Counted from the first letter of the stretch, positions 18,582 through 26,651 are shown. The stretch: DNA of 64,000 nucleotides from Deinococcus psychrotolerans (GCF_003860465.1 NZ_CP034184.1:1-64000); one strand, 5' to 3'. A program made the numbers and translations. Notes: generated by a model from the letters alone, not told the origin.

Positions 18582-18890
18582 CTAGGATGTTTTTTTAACC
18601 CAGATGGGTGAAGCGGCTGTTACTTCTGCCGGTCCCATCAGGTAAGGTTCTACTTCCTGTAGATATGCCAGGTAAGCAGGCGTCTGTAAGAAACTTGCTG
18701 CGGACTCAGCATTTGTATACTGCTGATAAACCACAATAACGTCCTGATTATTATCATCAAAGCAGTAAAAATAAGCTTCGTGATCACCATTTGTTGTGAT
18801 ATTTGGTGCCATGTGACGCTCCCATATGGAGTGAACTGTTTCTCTTTCTCCAGGCTGTGTTACGTGACGGATAAAAACAGAAGTAGACAT
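18582..18890 (-). CDS. antibiotic biosynthesis monooxygenase (ABM) domain protein
   Basis: 102 aa with the ABM/ferredoxin-like pattern: alternating strands SVFIRHVTQPGERETVHSIW, EAYFYCFDDN, DVIVVYQQYTNAESAASFLQ, with a final PYLMGPAEV. Such small dimeric enzymes oxidise or handle quinones, haem or reactive carbonyls. ATG 18890 is preceded by AAGGAGTCATT. The gene is clearly AT-richer than its neighbours, suggesting separate acquisition. It is transcribed away from soxR, so both may belong to an oxidative-stress patch. Confidence 0.75.
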   Translation of the reverse strand: MSTSVFIRHVTQPGERETVHSIWERHMAPNITTNGDHEAYFYCFDDNNQDVIVVYQQYTNAESAASFLQTPAYLAYLQEVEPYLMGPAEVTAASPIWVKKTS

Positions 18891-19286
18891 AATGACTCCT
18901 TAAATAAATAGAATGGCTGATTAAAACTTTTCGGCTCAGTCTTCATCGGAAGGTAAATATGAGTGCCTATTGGGTCGCGTACCTTAGATATAATCTCATT
19001 TAGTTTAGACAGATGTAACCTGTTCGTGAACTTCGTAATTGAAAGGTGACTTCAAACGTCGCGGGCGCAGTAGGCCGCTCACTGGGGAGCCGGTGCCGGC
19101 CAGGTGTTGCTGTATCGACAGCGTGCTGGACGTCCAGGTCAGTGATCAAGAAGGTCAGATTGCCAATTTGCATGGGTGTCCTGTTGGGGGGCGAACGTGC
19201 GTTGGTCATCGGCTAGGACGGTGGGTAGACAGGCTCAAGATCAGTTTCATGGCTTCTCCTTGGTCTTGGTGTTCTTCAGCTTAGAA
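18891..19286. other. intergenic region with gene debris, upstream of soxR
   Basis: The first 120 bp are AT-rich and likely hold the promoter of the minus-strand ABM gene. On the minus strand two short frames (ATG 19251, and ATG 19173 beginning MQIGNLTFLITDLDVQ) look like the broken N-terminus of a lost gene that would have been divergent from soxR and read from its operator. No intact gene. Confidence 0.35.
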
Positions 19287-19304
19287 CCTCAAGTAAAGTT
19301 GAGG
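19287..19304. promoter_or_regulatory. SoxR box (MerR-type operator)
   Basis: CCTCAAGTAAAGTTGAGG is an 18-bp dyad with 6-bp perfect arms. It matches the classical SoxR site CCTCAAGTTAACTTGAGG closely. It lies 21 bp before the soxR ATG and between the divergent remnant and soxR, the standard place. Confidence 0.85.
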
Positions 19305-19325
19305 TCAACCCCTTGGAGGTGCCTT

Positions 19326-19781
19326 ATGTCTCTACCCGCTTCCCACTGGACTCCCGCCCAACTGGCCGAACGCAGCGGCCTGAACGTCTCCGCGCTGCAC
19401 TTTTACGAGCGTAAGGGCCTGATCATCAGCACCCGCACCACAGGCAACCAACGCCGCTATCCGCGCGACACGGTGCGGCGGCTGTCCTTTATCCGCGCCG
19501 CCGTGCATGTGGGCTTACCGCTGGCCGACATTCGTCTGGCACTGGCTAGCCTGCCTGCCGGACGCACTCCGACGGCTGCAGACTGGGAACGTCTCTCGAA
19601 GAGCTGGCGTGCCGAACTTGACACCCGCATTGCTACGCTGACCCGGCTGCGCGACGATTTGGGCGGGTGCATCCGTTGCGGTTGTCTGTCGCTGGAGCGT
19701 TGTGCGCTGTTTAATCCAAGCGACGAGTACGGCGGGCAGCATCCAGGAAAAAATACGCTGATGGAGACACGGGTTCGGTGA
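19326..19781 (+). CDS. soxR: redox-sensing MerR-family activator SoxR
   Basis: 151 aa. The MerR winged helix is at residues 8-75 (TPAQLAERSGLNVSALHFYE with the conserved RYPRDTVRRLSFI). A dimerisation helix follows, then the 2Fe-2S cluster Cys set C115, C118, C120, C126 in CIRCGCLSLERC, the exact SoxR spacing. It activates stress genes when the cluster is oxidised by redox-cycling compounds. ATG 19326 has TTGGAGGTGCC upstream. The SoxR box precedes it, so it is autoregulated or controls a lost divergent gene. Confidence 0.92.
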   Translation: MSLPASHWTPAQLAERSGLNVSALHFYERKGLIISTRTTGNQRRYPRDTVRRLSFIRAAVHVGLPLADIRLALASLPAGRTPTAADWERLSKSWRAELDTRIATLTRLRDDLGGCIRCGCLSLERCALFNPSDEYGGQHPGKNTLMETRVR

Positions 19782-19980
19782 ATTGCGGGATAATGGGCGT
19801 TCAGTATTAGGTGCGGAGGAGGTCTTGATCTATCTCAGACTCCTGCGTGACCCTTCCTCGCTGCAGGCGTCTCTTTGGCGCATGTTCTGGTTCCTTGTCT
19901 CAGGTCATACGGTGTACTGGGAGAGCTGAACTCCCCAGCTTCCAGCGCCGCTCCGGGGACGTTTCGCTGTCCGATACGAA
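19782..19980. other. junction into the repeated-leader gene array
   Basis: No intact gene. At 19915-19929 TACTGGGAGAGCTGA is identical to the last 15 bases of the 20028-20291 gene (encoding the C-terminal YWES and stop). This is best read as the 3' tail of a lost copy of that unit, supporting growth of the array by duplication. Confidence 0.45.
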
Positions 19981-20027
19981 CACGACGCGCACACCTTCAC
20001 GCCGCACACGGAAGCTAGAACACACGT
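19981..20027 (+). promoter_or_regulatory. conserved array leader, copy 1
   Basis: GCGCACACCTTCACG then CACACGGAAGCTAGAACA directly abut the start codon. It shares the core AAGCTAGAACAC with three other leaders in this array. No Shine-Dalgarno sequence separates core and ATG, so it is probably a promoter for a leaderless mRNA with TAGAAC as the -10. Confidence 0.6.
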
Positions 20028-20291
20028 ATGAACGAAACTGCCAACTCCGCCCGGCCCGCCGCAACCACCCTCGACTTCGTTGCTCTGGAACTGCCGCCCC
20101 ACTGGGACGGAAAGCACACCATCCACGTGGCCGATGACGAGGGCAACGAAGCCCAGATGACCGTCGAGCCGTGTGTGGCCAATGCAGTCTGCCGCGCCGC
20201 CCTCCTGGCCCGACACGGCCTGTGCAGCCGCATTGACCTCGGCCTAGATTCCTCCGGGCTGCACATCGTCAGCGTCTACTGGGAGAGCTGA
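20028..20291 (+). CDS. hypothetical protein of the repeated-leader array, 87 aa
   Basis: ATG follows copy 1 of the leader. The product has a beta-rich look: TLDFVALELPPHWDGKHTIH, VADDEGNEAQMTVEP, then LGLDSSGLHIVSVYWES, with three Cys. No family recognised. It is followed by its own terminator, so it is an independent unit. A relic of the same 3' end lies just upstream of leader 1. Confidence 0.6.
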   Translation: MNETANSARPAATTLDFVALELPPHWDGKHTIHVADDEGNEAQMTVEPCVANAVCRAALLARHGLCSRIDLGLDSSGLHIVSVYWES

Positions 20292-20309
20292 CCGCCCCCC
20301 AATTCTAGT

Positions 20310-20329
20310 GCCCCTTCGGGGCCATTTTT
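20310..20329 (+). terminator. Rho-independent terminator
   Basis: GCCCC-TTC-GGGGC hairpin followed by CATTTTT, 19 bp after the stop of the 87-aa gene. Confidence 0.75.
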
Positions 20330-20345
20330 ACTGTCCTGGCGCAAC

Positions 20346-20391
20346 ACAAACGGCACACCAACACCCTCGGCACGCAAGCTAGAACACGAGT
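20346..20391 (+). promoter_or_regulatory. conserved array leader, copy 2
   Basis: CAAACGGCACACCAACACCC and GGCACGCAAGCTAGAACACG end one base-pair step before ATG 20392. Same architecture as the other copies. Confidence 0.6.
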
Positions 20392-20862
20392 ATGAGCGAA
20401 ACCCTCCAGCCCGCCCCGACCGCCGCCGCCACCTTCACCGCCCAATTCGACGACTACATCTGCGCGCAGCTGCGGCCCTGCAACGAAAGCCGCCTGGACT
20501 TCGCCGAGTTTGTCGACAGCCTCTCCCAGCGCAACAGGCACGCTCTGGCGGTGCAGGCCTTCCACGGCCAGGTCTGCAACGGCGGCTTCTCGCAGTGGTT
20601 TGGAAATGGGTATTACGATGACGATCTGGCCACGCTGAACAGGGCGTTGGCGCGGATGGAGCAGACCGAGCTGGTGAAGGCCGTCGCCGCCCTGATCGAC
20701 CGGGCCACCCAGATCATCGTGAATGACGACGGCTACGACGCCAAGCATCACGACCTCAGCGATCACGGGTACGAGGCCCTGGACGGCTTGGACAACGCCT
20801 ACTACGCGGTCGCCGAGGCGTTCGATGCCCTATTCTCCGAATACTTCATGACCTGGGCCTGA
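20392..20862 (+). CDS. DUF4375 (DMP19-like) domain protein
   Basis: 156 aa. The central AFHGQVCNGGFSQWFGNGYY matches the hallmark (V/E)xNGGFxQ(W/F)FxN of DUF4375/DMP19 proteins, with helical segments on both sides. DMP19 of Neisseria is a DNA mimic; whether this one is acidic enough to act so is unknown, but it is rich in Asp near the C-terminus (IVNDDGYDAKHHDLSDHGYE). It has its own leader and terminator in the array. Confidence 0.75.
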   Translation: MSETLQPAPTAAATFTAQFDDYICAQLRPCNESRLDFAEFVDSLSQRNRHALAVQAFHGQVCNGGFSQWFGNGYYDDDLATLNRALARMEQTELVKAVAALIDRATQIIVNDDGYDAKHHDLSDHGYEALDGLDNAYYAVAEAFDALFSEYFMTWA

Positions 20863-20883
20863 GCTGCCCGGTTCGCCCTGCTG

Positions 20884-20908
20884 ACCGCCCGTAATTGGGC
20901 GGTTTTTG
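20884..20908 (+). terminator. Rho-independent terminator
   Basis: ACCGCCC-GTAATT-GGGCGGT hairpin followed by a T-tract, 21 bp after the DUF4375 stop. Confidence 0.8.
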
Positions 20909-20937
20909 CTGTCTGTGACACACGCAAGCCCTACAGC

Positions 20938-20980
20938 AACGACACACCAACGCCCTGCGCACCCAAGCTAGAACACGGGT
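20938..20980 (+). promoter_or_regulatory. conserved array leader, copy 3
   Basis: ACGACACACCAACGCCC and CGCACCCAAGCTAGAACACG lie directly before ATG 20981; nearly identical to copy 4 in its first half. Confidence 0.6.
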
Positions 20981-21361
20981 ATGCAAACCACCCTGTCCGA
21001 CCGCCAACGCGGCCTACTCCGCGCCACCGCCCCCGCCATGATCCGCCCCTCGGCCACCCTGCTCGAGCGCAAGGGCGGCGGCTACCCTAAGCGCTTCTAC
21101 CGCCAGCTCAAAGCCGAGTACACTGCCACCCACGAGATCCTCGGAGGCATCGAGTGGTAGGCAGAGTTCACACCGGCCCTGCTGATCAGCGCCGTCCGGA
21201 ATTACGAACACGCCCAGCAGCGCCTGAATCAGGCCCGCCGCCTGCCCCGCACCTTCCTGTGTGCCCGCATCCGGAATGTGGCTCAGGACAACGAGTCGGT
21301 GGCGCTGGAGGTGCTCGAAACCATGTCCAACATCGCCAACCGTGCGCCCAAGCTCCACTGA
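20981..21361 (+). pseudogene. array gene with an in-frame amber codon
   Basis: From ATG 20981 the frame codes 59 residues (MQTTLSDRQRGLLRATAPAM ... EILGGIEW), then TAG at 21158-21160. It continues in the same frame with equally good coding sequence (AEFTPALLISAVRNYEHAQQ ... ANRAPKLH) to TGA 21361, right before a terminator. A CAG-to-TAG change (Gln) is the simplest explanation, giving a 126-codon ancestor. Readthrough is possible but no special context is evident. Family not recognised. Confidence 0.6.
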
Positions 21362-21377
21362 ATTTCCACTTCGCCAG

Positions 21378-21400
21378 ACGCCCCTTCGGGGGCGTTTTTT
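21378..21400 (+). terminator. Rho-independent terminator
   Basis: ACGCCCC-TTC-GGGGGCGT hairpin plus six T, located 16 bp after the TGA at 21361. Its position supports the longer reading of the amber-containing gene. Confidence 0.8.
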
Positions 21401-21430
21401 GCTACCTGAGAGAGACGCGGTCTGCACAGG

Positions 21431-21473
21431 AACGACACACCAACCCGCCGCGCACGGAAGCTAGAACACGTGT
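21431..21473 (+). promoter_or_regulatory. conserved array leader, copy 4
   Basis: ACGACACACCAACCCG and CGCACGGAAGCTAGAACACG end before ATG 21474. Confidence 0.6.
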
Positions 21474-22250
21474 ATGAATGACACCTTGAAGACCGCCCTG
21501 GCCACCGCCGTCACCGCCGCCACCGAAGCTCTCGAAGCTGCCCAGCAAGACCGCTTCACCGAAGCGCGCGAGCTTCTCAGCATCGTGGCCGAGCAACTCG
21601 CCCTCGGTGAAGGTGGGAACGCCGCTGCCGCCGCCCGCCGCAAGAAGATCCTGCGCCTCCAGGCTGAGACGCAAGCCCTGATCGATGCCGCGCCGGTGGA
21701 GACCGAACTGGTCGAAGCTGCACCGGTCGAGCCGGAGCCGACCGAGGAAGCGCAGGTTGAGGCTCCCGTCAACCTGCCGCTCCTCACCCCGCTGCCCCCA
21801 GTGGCTGACGCCGCCGCTGAGCTGGCCGACAAAGCCCCGCGCAAAGCCGCCGCCCCGATTTACTTGACCCCGGAAGCTTGGGGCCGCGTGGCGCTCGCCC
21901 TGCGTGCCCAGGGCATCGACGCTGGTGAGCAGGATGCCGTGGCCGACGAGCACGACGCGGCGGCCGAGTACGCCAGTATCGAGCGCAACACCTACGCGGC
22001 GAAGGTCGCGCAGCGGGTGGCGCTGCTGGATCGCGTGCAGGCGGCAGCGCTACGCGGCGAGGTAGACGTAGCCAACACCGCCTGGGATCGGCTGTTCGAC
22101 GTCGTGACGGCCCTGCGGATCAGCGAGCTGAACGCCCGGCGCAAGGGGGCAGATGAAGTGGAGCAGGCCGAGAAGTTGGCCAATTACACTGCTGCCCGCG
22201 AGGACAGCCTGCGTATCCGGCAGTGGGCGCGGAGCGTTCAGGCCGCCTGA
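21474..22250 (+). CDS. hypothetical Ala/Glu-rich protein of the array, 258 aa
   Basis: Two helical parts are joined by a Pro/Glu-rich linker (VEAAPVEPEPTEEAQVEAPV, ~70-105). The N-terminal part has a TPR/coiled-coil feel (EALEAAQQDRFTEARELLSI). The C-terminal part (~130-258) is all-helical with YLTPEAWGRVALALRAQGID and ends RIRQWARSVQAA. No enzyme motif. It is the largest unit of the array, with its own leader and terminator. Function unknown. Confidence 0.65.
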   Translation: MNDTLKTALATAVTAATEALEAAQQDRFTEARELLSIVAEQLALGEGGNAAAAARRKKILRLQAETQALIDAAPVETELVEAAPVEPEPTEEAQVEAPVNLPLLTPLPPVADAAAELADKAPRKAAAPIYLTPEAWGRVALALRAQGIDAGEQDAVADEHDAAAEYASIERNTYAAKVAQRVALLDRVQAAALRGEVDVANTAWDRLFDVVTALRISELNARRKGADEVEQAEKLANYTAAREDSLRIRQWARSVQAA

Positions 22251-22263
22251 CCGCCCTGGCGCT

Positions 22264-22285
22264 GGCCCCTGCGGGGGCCTTTCCT
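22264..22285 (+). terminator. Rho-independent terminator
   Basis: GGCCCC-TGC-GGGGGCC hairpin followed by TTTCC, 14 bp after the stop. The 220 bp that follow, up to the IS, hold no gene but contain GCGCACACCGACGATGGAAG CTGGGAA (22381 on), a likely degenerate fifth array leader. Confidence 0.65.
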
Positions 22286-22594
22286 GTGGCAGCTGGCAAT
22301 AAACCGTGGACTTGCCTCGGAAAACACGATCCAGCGAACTGTGCAGATAGAGATTTTCCATAGCTGGGCGAAGCACGAAGCGCACACCGACGATGGAAGC
22401 TGGGAAACCAGCAAACAACAAGACTTGCGCCAAAGCCGCCCTAAGGCGTGCTGGCCAGAGTACAACACCCCAACTTTGCTTGATGAAATGATTCCAGTTT
22501 GTCAGATCTGGAATGAACCCCCTAGAGAGGACCAACGGCCAAGCCACTTTGCCCCGACCAGCCGTTAGGCTGATCACAGCGCGAAGGAGCATTC

Positions 22595-22894
22595 ATGCCA
22601 GGACGCAATCACAGCCGTGAATTCAAGCTTCAGGTCGTCAACCAAATCAATTCAAGCCAGCGAACGACCGCTCAACTCAGCCGGGAACATGGTTTAGTGC
22701 CCAGCCTGATCCACCGTTGGCGCAAAGAGGTCGAGGCGCGCGGAGAAGCCGCCTTCACCGACGGCGTGGCCACAGATCGCAGCGCCGAGCTGCGGATTGC
22801 TGAGCTGGAGCGGTATTGCGGCCAACTTGCCTTAGAAAACACCATCTTGAAAAAATCGCTGGCGACGTACCGCTTGAACAAAGGCACCAAATGA
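22595..22894 (+). CDS. IS3-family transposase OrfA
   Basis: 99 aa with helix-turn-helix (HSREFKLQVVNQINSSQRTT then AQLSREHGLVPSLIHRWRKE) and a C-terminal coiled coil. ATG 22595 follows GAAGGAGCATTC. The TGA overlaps the ATG of OrfB (ATGA). Confidence 0.88.
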   Translation: MPGRNHSREFKLQVVNQINSSQRTTAQLSREHGLVPSLIHRWRKEVEARGEAAFTDGVATDRSAELRIAELERYCGQLALENTILKKSLATYRLNKGTK

Positions 22895-23736
22895 TCTCGG
22901 ATGCGCGACACGCGCATCCCACGGTGTCGGTGCGTCGCCTGTGTGAGCTGCATGCGGTCAGTCGGTCGTGGTACCTCCGTCAACGAAACCGCGCAGTCAT
23001 CGACCAAGATCAACGACTCGCTACTGACATTGAAGCAGTGGTGCTGAAGTGGAACGGCTATGGGTATCGGCGGGTCACTCGCGAACTGGCACGCAGCGGG
23101 CAGTCCATCAATCACAAACGCGTTCTGCGGGTCATGCGGGAACATCGCTTATTGTGTCGACCCAAGCGGCGTTACCAGCGCACCACCGATTCCACTCACA
23201 GCGAGAAACGCTTCCCCAATCTGCTCCCACAAGTGATTCCAACCCAACCAGATCAGGTCTGGCAAGCTGATCTGACGTATGTGAGGGTGAAGCAGGGTTT
23301 CGTCTACTTGGCATGCGTGCTGGACAGTTTCACGCGTGAGATCGTGGGCTGGTCAATGTCAAAGTTTATCGACGCCGACCTATCACTGGCCGCGCTGAAT
23401 AACGCGCTTGCTGCTCGCAATCCAGCACCTGGACTCCTTCATCACTCTGATCAAGGTGTCCAATATGCCAGCCGGCTCTATATCGCCCGCCTGCGGGCGA
23501 TGGGTATCACGCCAAGTATGTCCAGAAGAGGCAATCCCTACGACAACGCTCGCATGGAAAGTTTCTACAAAACTCTCAAAACAGAGGAGGTTGATCTTCA
23601 AGATTATGCTGATCTGGACGATGCACAGCGCCATGTGAACCACTTCATCGGTAAGCTTTACAACCAAGAACGCCTGCATTCCAGTCTCGGCTACGTCCCA
23701 CCTGCCGAGTTCGCCGCCCGCTATCATCCAGCCTAG
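22891..23736 (+). CDS. IS3-family transposase OrfB (integrase core)
   Basis: 281 aa. DDE residues sit in VWQADLTYVRV, LLHHSDQGVQYAS and NPYDNARMESFYKTLKTEEV, followed by the usual YNQERLHSSLGYVPP. ATG 22891 is chosen for the ATGA overlap with OrfA; a longer frame from 22816 runs antiphase through OrfA. It may also be made as a frameshift fusion. Confidence 0.9.
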   Translation: MISDARHAHPTVSVRRLCELHAVSRSWYLRQRNRAVIDQDQRLATDIEAVVLKWNGYGYRRVTRELARSGQSINHKRVLRVMREHRLLCRPKRRYQRTTDSTHSEKRFPNLLPQVIPTQPDQVWQADLTYVRVKQGFVYLACVLDSFTREIVGWSMSKFIDADLSLAALNNALAARNPAPGLLHHSDQGVQYASRLYIARLRAMGITPSMSRRGNPYDNARMESFYKTLKTEEVDLQDYADLDDAQRHVNHFIGKLYNQERLHSSLGYVPPAEFAARYHPA

Positions 23737-23876
23737 AAGTGACTTGCCTGCTGGTCCTGCGCTTTGGGTTCACTCCAATCAGCAGAAAAGGACGCCTTAC
23801 CCCACTAAGAGAAAGCGTCCTTACTGACTCCCCTACAGCGCAAGACCGAAAGGAGCAACATGAACACTAACACCTC

Positions 23877-24187
23877 TCAGTACCCGACACTTTCTCCTTC
23901 AGCTTTCTGGTGCGGTGTCCAGAGTTGAAGGAGGTTCAGAAACTCGTCTGTCAAAGCACTTACTTGTCGGGAGCAGGCTCGGACGAGTGCGCGGAGCCCC
24001 AGAGTCACGACGCTCCAGGCGGGACGTCCATGTTTTTTGAGTGCTCTGTCCTGGTTGATGCCAACCAGGACGCTCCAGAGATAGGCCAGAGTCAAGAGAC
24101 ACAATAACCGTGCCACATGACTCCGAAGGATCATGTGCGTGTTTTCTAACTTGAAGCCTTTGCTTTTCAGCGCCCTGAAGAGGCATT
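23877..24187 (-). pseudogene. IS4 transposase, C-terminal part
   Basis: Encodes ECLFRALKSKGFKLENTHMI then LRSHVARLLCLLTLAYLWSV and the rest of an IS4 C-terminus. The E of ECLFRALKSKGF is the catalytic Glu region; it continues the N-terminal part found at 26.65-27.35 kb. Confidence 0.8.
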
Positions 24188-24299
24188 CCACGTCCCAACA
24201 CCAGTACAGCTGTAAAGATAGAAGCCACTAGGCCTATCATCGGGGCGGACAGCCTCGTTCGGCTCGCTCGCTTCATCCACCGCAGCAAAGCTGCGGCTC

Positions 24300-24476
24300 C
24301 TGTACAGGACGGTCACCTATGCCCGGACCCGATCTCCCCCCCCGTCCACCCTCTGGCTGAGTCTATCCCCAGCGCGTCAACAGCGCCTTCTACAGGTGTT
24401 GGTTCGGCTGTTGGAACGGCAGCTGCGGCCCACCGATCTGGACAAGACGCAGGAACCGCATGACCGTGCCCACTGA
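24300..24476 (+). CDS. small protein upstream of the serine recombinase
   Basis: An open frame reaches TGA 24474-24476 and overlaps the recombinase start. The readable part is LSLSPARQQRLLQVLVRLLE then RQLRPTDLDKTQEPHDRAH, a helical basic peptide like the small accessory frames seen before such recombinases. The frame is open back to 24222 but has no ATG/GTG/TTG before the conserved-looking part; CTG 24300 is a guess. Confidence 0.3.
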   Translation: MYRTVTYARTRSPPPSTLWLSLSPARQQRLLQVLVRLLERQLRPTDLDKTQEPHDRAH

Positions 24477-26634
24477 CCTGCGGCGGCATCACAAGATTGA
24501 GGTGAACCACCTCGATCGGCTGGCCATCGTCTACGTACGCCAGTCTACGCTGGCCCAACTCCAGCACCATCAGGAATCGACCCGGCTGCAGTACGCGCTC
24601 GTCCATCACGCCGCCAACCTGGGCTGGGATCCGGAGCGCGTGCTGGTCATCGACGATGACCAGGGGAAATCTGGAACGACCGCGACGGGTCGTCCAGGCT
24701 TCACCCGTCTGGTGACCGAGGTGAGTCTCGGTCACGTCGGTCTGATCCTCGGCATCGAGATGAGCCGTCTGGCTCGCTCGAACCGCGACTGGCACCATCT
24801 GCTGGAGGTATGCGCACTGTTCCAGACGTTGATTGGGGATGCAGATGGCATCTACAGTCCCGCCGACTACAATGACCGGCTGTTGCTCGGCCTGAAAGGC
24901 ACCATGAGCGAAGCGGAACTGCACATTCTCAAGAACCGCATGCATCAGGGCAAACTCAACAAGGCACGTCGAGGGGCGCTGGGTACGCCTATGCCGACTG
25001 GCTACATTCGTGACGCCTACGGGCAGATTCAGATGGATCCGGACGAGCAGGTGCAGCAGGTGATCCGACTGATCTTCCGGAAATTTGAAGAGTTGGGCAC
25101 CCTGCATGCACTGCTTCAATACCTGGTTGAGGCACGGATTCAGTTGGGCGTCCGCTCGCGGACGCGCGCCGGTGGAGGTCTGTTGACATGGCGTCGGCCG
25201 AACCGGATGACCTTACAGAATCTGCTACACAACCCGATGTACGCCGGTGTATACGCGTATGGACGGCGGCAGGTCGACCCCAGGAAAAAGCTCGCTGGGC
25301 GCAGCTCGACGGGACGGGTGACCCTCCCGCCGGATCAGTGGCATGTCCTGCTGAAAGATCATGTTCCCGCCTATATCAGCTGGGATCAGTACCAAGAGCA
25401 TGTCGCTCGTATGGGAGCGAATCGCAATGTCGCGTCGTTGTCCGGTGCCCCGAAACGGGGCACTGGACTCCTCAGCGGCCTGCTGATCTGTGGGCATTGC
25501 GGACACCGCATGGTGGTGTCGTACCAGACCATGCCTACGGGATCTGCACTGCGCTACAGCTGCATCCGGCAGGTCACGGATTACGCGGGCCCATCCTGCT
25601 TCAGCTGTACGGGTACAACCGTGGACAGCTGGGTCGTGACCCAGCTGCTCGACGCTTTGACGCCCGCCAGCGTGGCGCTCTCGCTGGAAGCGCAGTCCAC
25701 GTTAAATCGGGACCGTGAAGCGCTGGATCAACACTGGCACGCTCGCCTGGAGCGGGCGCACTATGACGCAGACCGTGCGGCCCGTCAATATCAGGGGGTC
25801 GAGCCAGAGCATCGTCTCGTCGCGCGTTCCCTGGAACGCGCCTGGGAACAAGCCCTTGAGGCCGAGCGTACCTTGAAAGAGGAGTACGAGCGACACCTGC
25901 ATCTGCAACCTCGGCAGTTGACCATGGACGAAATCCTCCAGGTACAGAGCCTATCGACAGCATTGCCCGCGTTGTGGTCAGCATCGACCACAACGCTGCA
26001 GGACCGGAAGGAGATATTACGGCTGGTGATCAAGCAGATCACTCTCTGGGGCACGGCCAACAACGAGCGGATGGAAGTGCGCATCGAGTGGCAGGGCCAG
26101 CATGTGACAGAAGGTCAGCTGATCCGGCCCGTTGCCCGGCTTGACCAAGTCAGTACCTACGCAGAGGTATGCCAACGAGTGAAGGCCGGGGTGGCACAAA
26201 AAAGAACAGCGCTGGACGTGGCCGACGAGCTGAATGCGGCCGGGCTGCGTCCACCCAAGCGTCGGACCACTTGGAATACAGCCCAGGTTCGTGATCTCGC
26301 CCAACGTCTGGGACTACAGTTTTCTCAGGGCAGAGATGGCCGGGCTGTCCGACCGAGGCGTCCCCCGCGTACGGGGGACTGGTGGACGCTGGATGGGCTG
26401 GCACAGGCACTGAAGATGCCCGTGGTGACCCTGTACACGTGGGTGCGGCGTGAAATTGTCAAGGGTGAACAGCCTAAACCCGGTCAGCCATGGCGCGTCT
26501 GGGCAGACGATGCCGAAGTCCAGCGGCTGCACGACCTTCGAGCTGAACCAGCGAGTGTTCGGGAACATCGCCGGTGGGTCAACAAGGCAACATCTATGCT
26601 GAATAAGCCGGAGGTTCAAGATGTATCACCGTAA
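24460..26634 (+). CDS. large serine recombinase
   Basis: 724 aa. The resolvase catalytic domain is at residues ~15-160 with nucleophile Ser in YVRQSTLAQ (S29) and the EMSRLARSNRDW helix. The recombinase domain is at ~170-290 (MPTGYIRDAYGQIQMDPDEQ). A zinc ribbon follows (GLLICGHCGHRMVVSY ... CIRQ ... CFSC, ~340-390) and then a coiled-coil region. An unusual C-terminal extension carries a MerR/HTH-like segment (WWTLDGLAQALKMPVVTLYT WVRREIVKGEQP). It would integrate and excise its own element. It sits inside the IS4 transposase gene on the opposite strand. Confidence 0.9.
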   Translation: MTVPTDLRRHHKIEVNHLDRLAIVYVRQSTLAQLQHHQESTRLQYALVHHAANLGWDPERVLVIDDDQGKSGTTATGRPGFTRLVTEVSLGHVGLILGIEMSRLARSNRDWHHLLEVCALFQTLIGDADGIYSPADYNDRLLLGLKGTMSEAELHILKNRMHQGKLNKARRGALGTPMPTGYIRDAYGQIQMDPDEQVQQVIRLIFRKFEELGTLHALLQYLVEARIQLGVRSRTRAGGGLLTWRRPNRMTLQNLLHNPMYAGVYAYGRRQVDPRKKLAGRSSTGRVTLPPDQWHVLLKDHVPAYISWDQYQEHVARMGANRNVASLSGAPKRGTGLLSGLLICGHCGHRMVVSYQTMPTGSALRYSCIRQVTDYAGPSCFSCTGTTVDSWVVTQLLDALTPASVALSLEAQSTLNRDREALDQHWHARLERAHYDADRAARQYQGVEPEHRLVARSLERAWEQALEAERTLKEEYERHLHLQPRQLTMDEILQVQSLSTALPALWSASTTTLQDRKEILRLVIKQITLWGTANNERMEVRIEWQGQHVTEGQLIRPVARLDQVSTYAEVCQRVKAGVAQKRTALDVADELNAAGLRPPKRRTTWNTAQVRDLAQRLGLQFSQGRDGRAVRPRRPPRTGDWWTLDGLAQALKMPVVTLYTWVRREIVKGEQPKPGQPWRVWADDAEVQRLHDLRAEPASVREHRRWVNKATSMLNKPEVQDVSP

Positions 26635-26651
26635 TCGCGTTGGCCCGTCTC

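Larger units (their letters stand above)
22509..23777 (+). mobile_element. IS3-family insertion sequence with 3-bp target duplication
   Basis: 1269 bp. Imperfect terminal inverted repeats of about 40 bp: TGGAATGAACCCCC...AGGACCA at the left, and the complement of TGGAGTGAACCCAAA...AGGACCA at the right. ATC flanks both ends (22506-22508 and 23778-23780) as the target duplication, so the boundaries are secure. It carries two transposase genes. It lies right after the repeated-leader array. Confidence 0.9.
24188..26650 (+). mobile_element. serine-recombinase element inserted in the IS4 transposase
   Basis: Sequence between the two transposase halves. The reading RWKIE (right side, ATTGA) and VECLFRAL (left side, GTGGA) join as KIECLFRAL if a two-base GA core is shared, which gives the borders used here. 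Large serine recombinases integrate without long terminal repeats, through a central dinucleotide, so this border is the expected kind. Content: the recombinase and a small upstream frame only. Confidence 0.65.

Noticed and set aside
19912..22410. Integron cassette array
   Set aside because: No tyrosine integron integrase and no attC-like imperfect palindromes; the shared element is a leader immediately before each ATG.
22341..22568. 75-aa ORF before the IS at 22.5 kb
   Set aside because: Runs into the IS left end and lacks a ribosome site; the upstream part looks like a degenerate leader.
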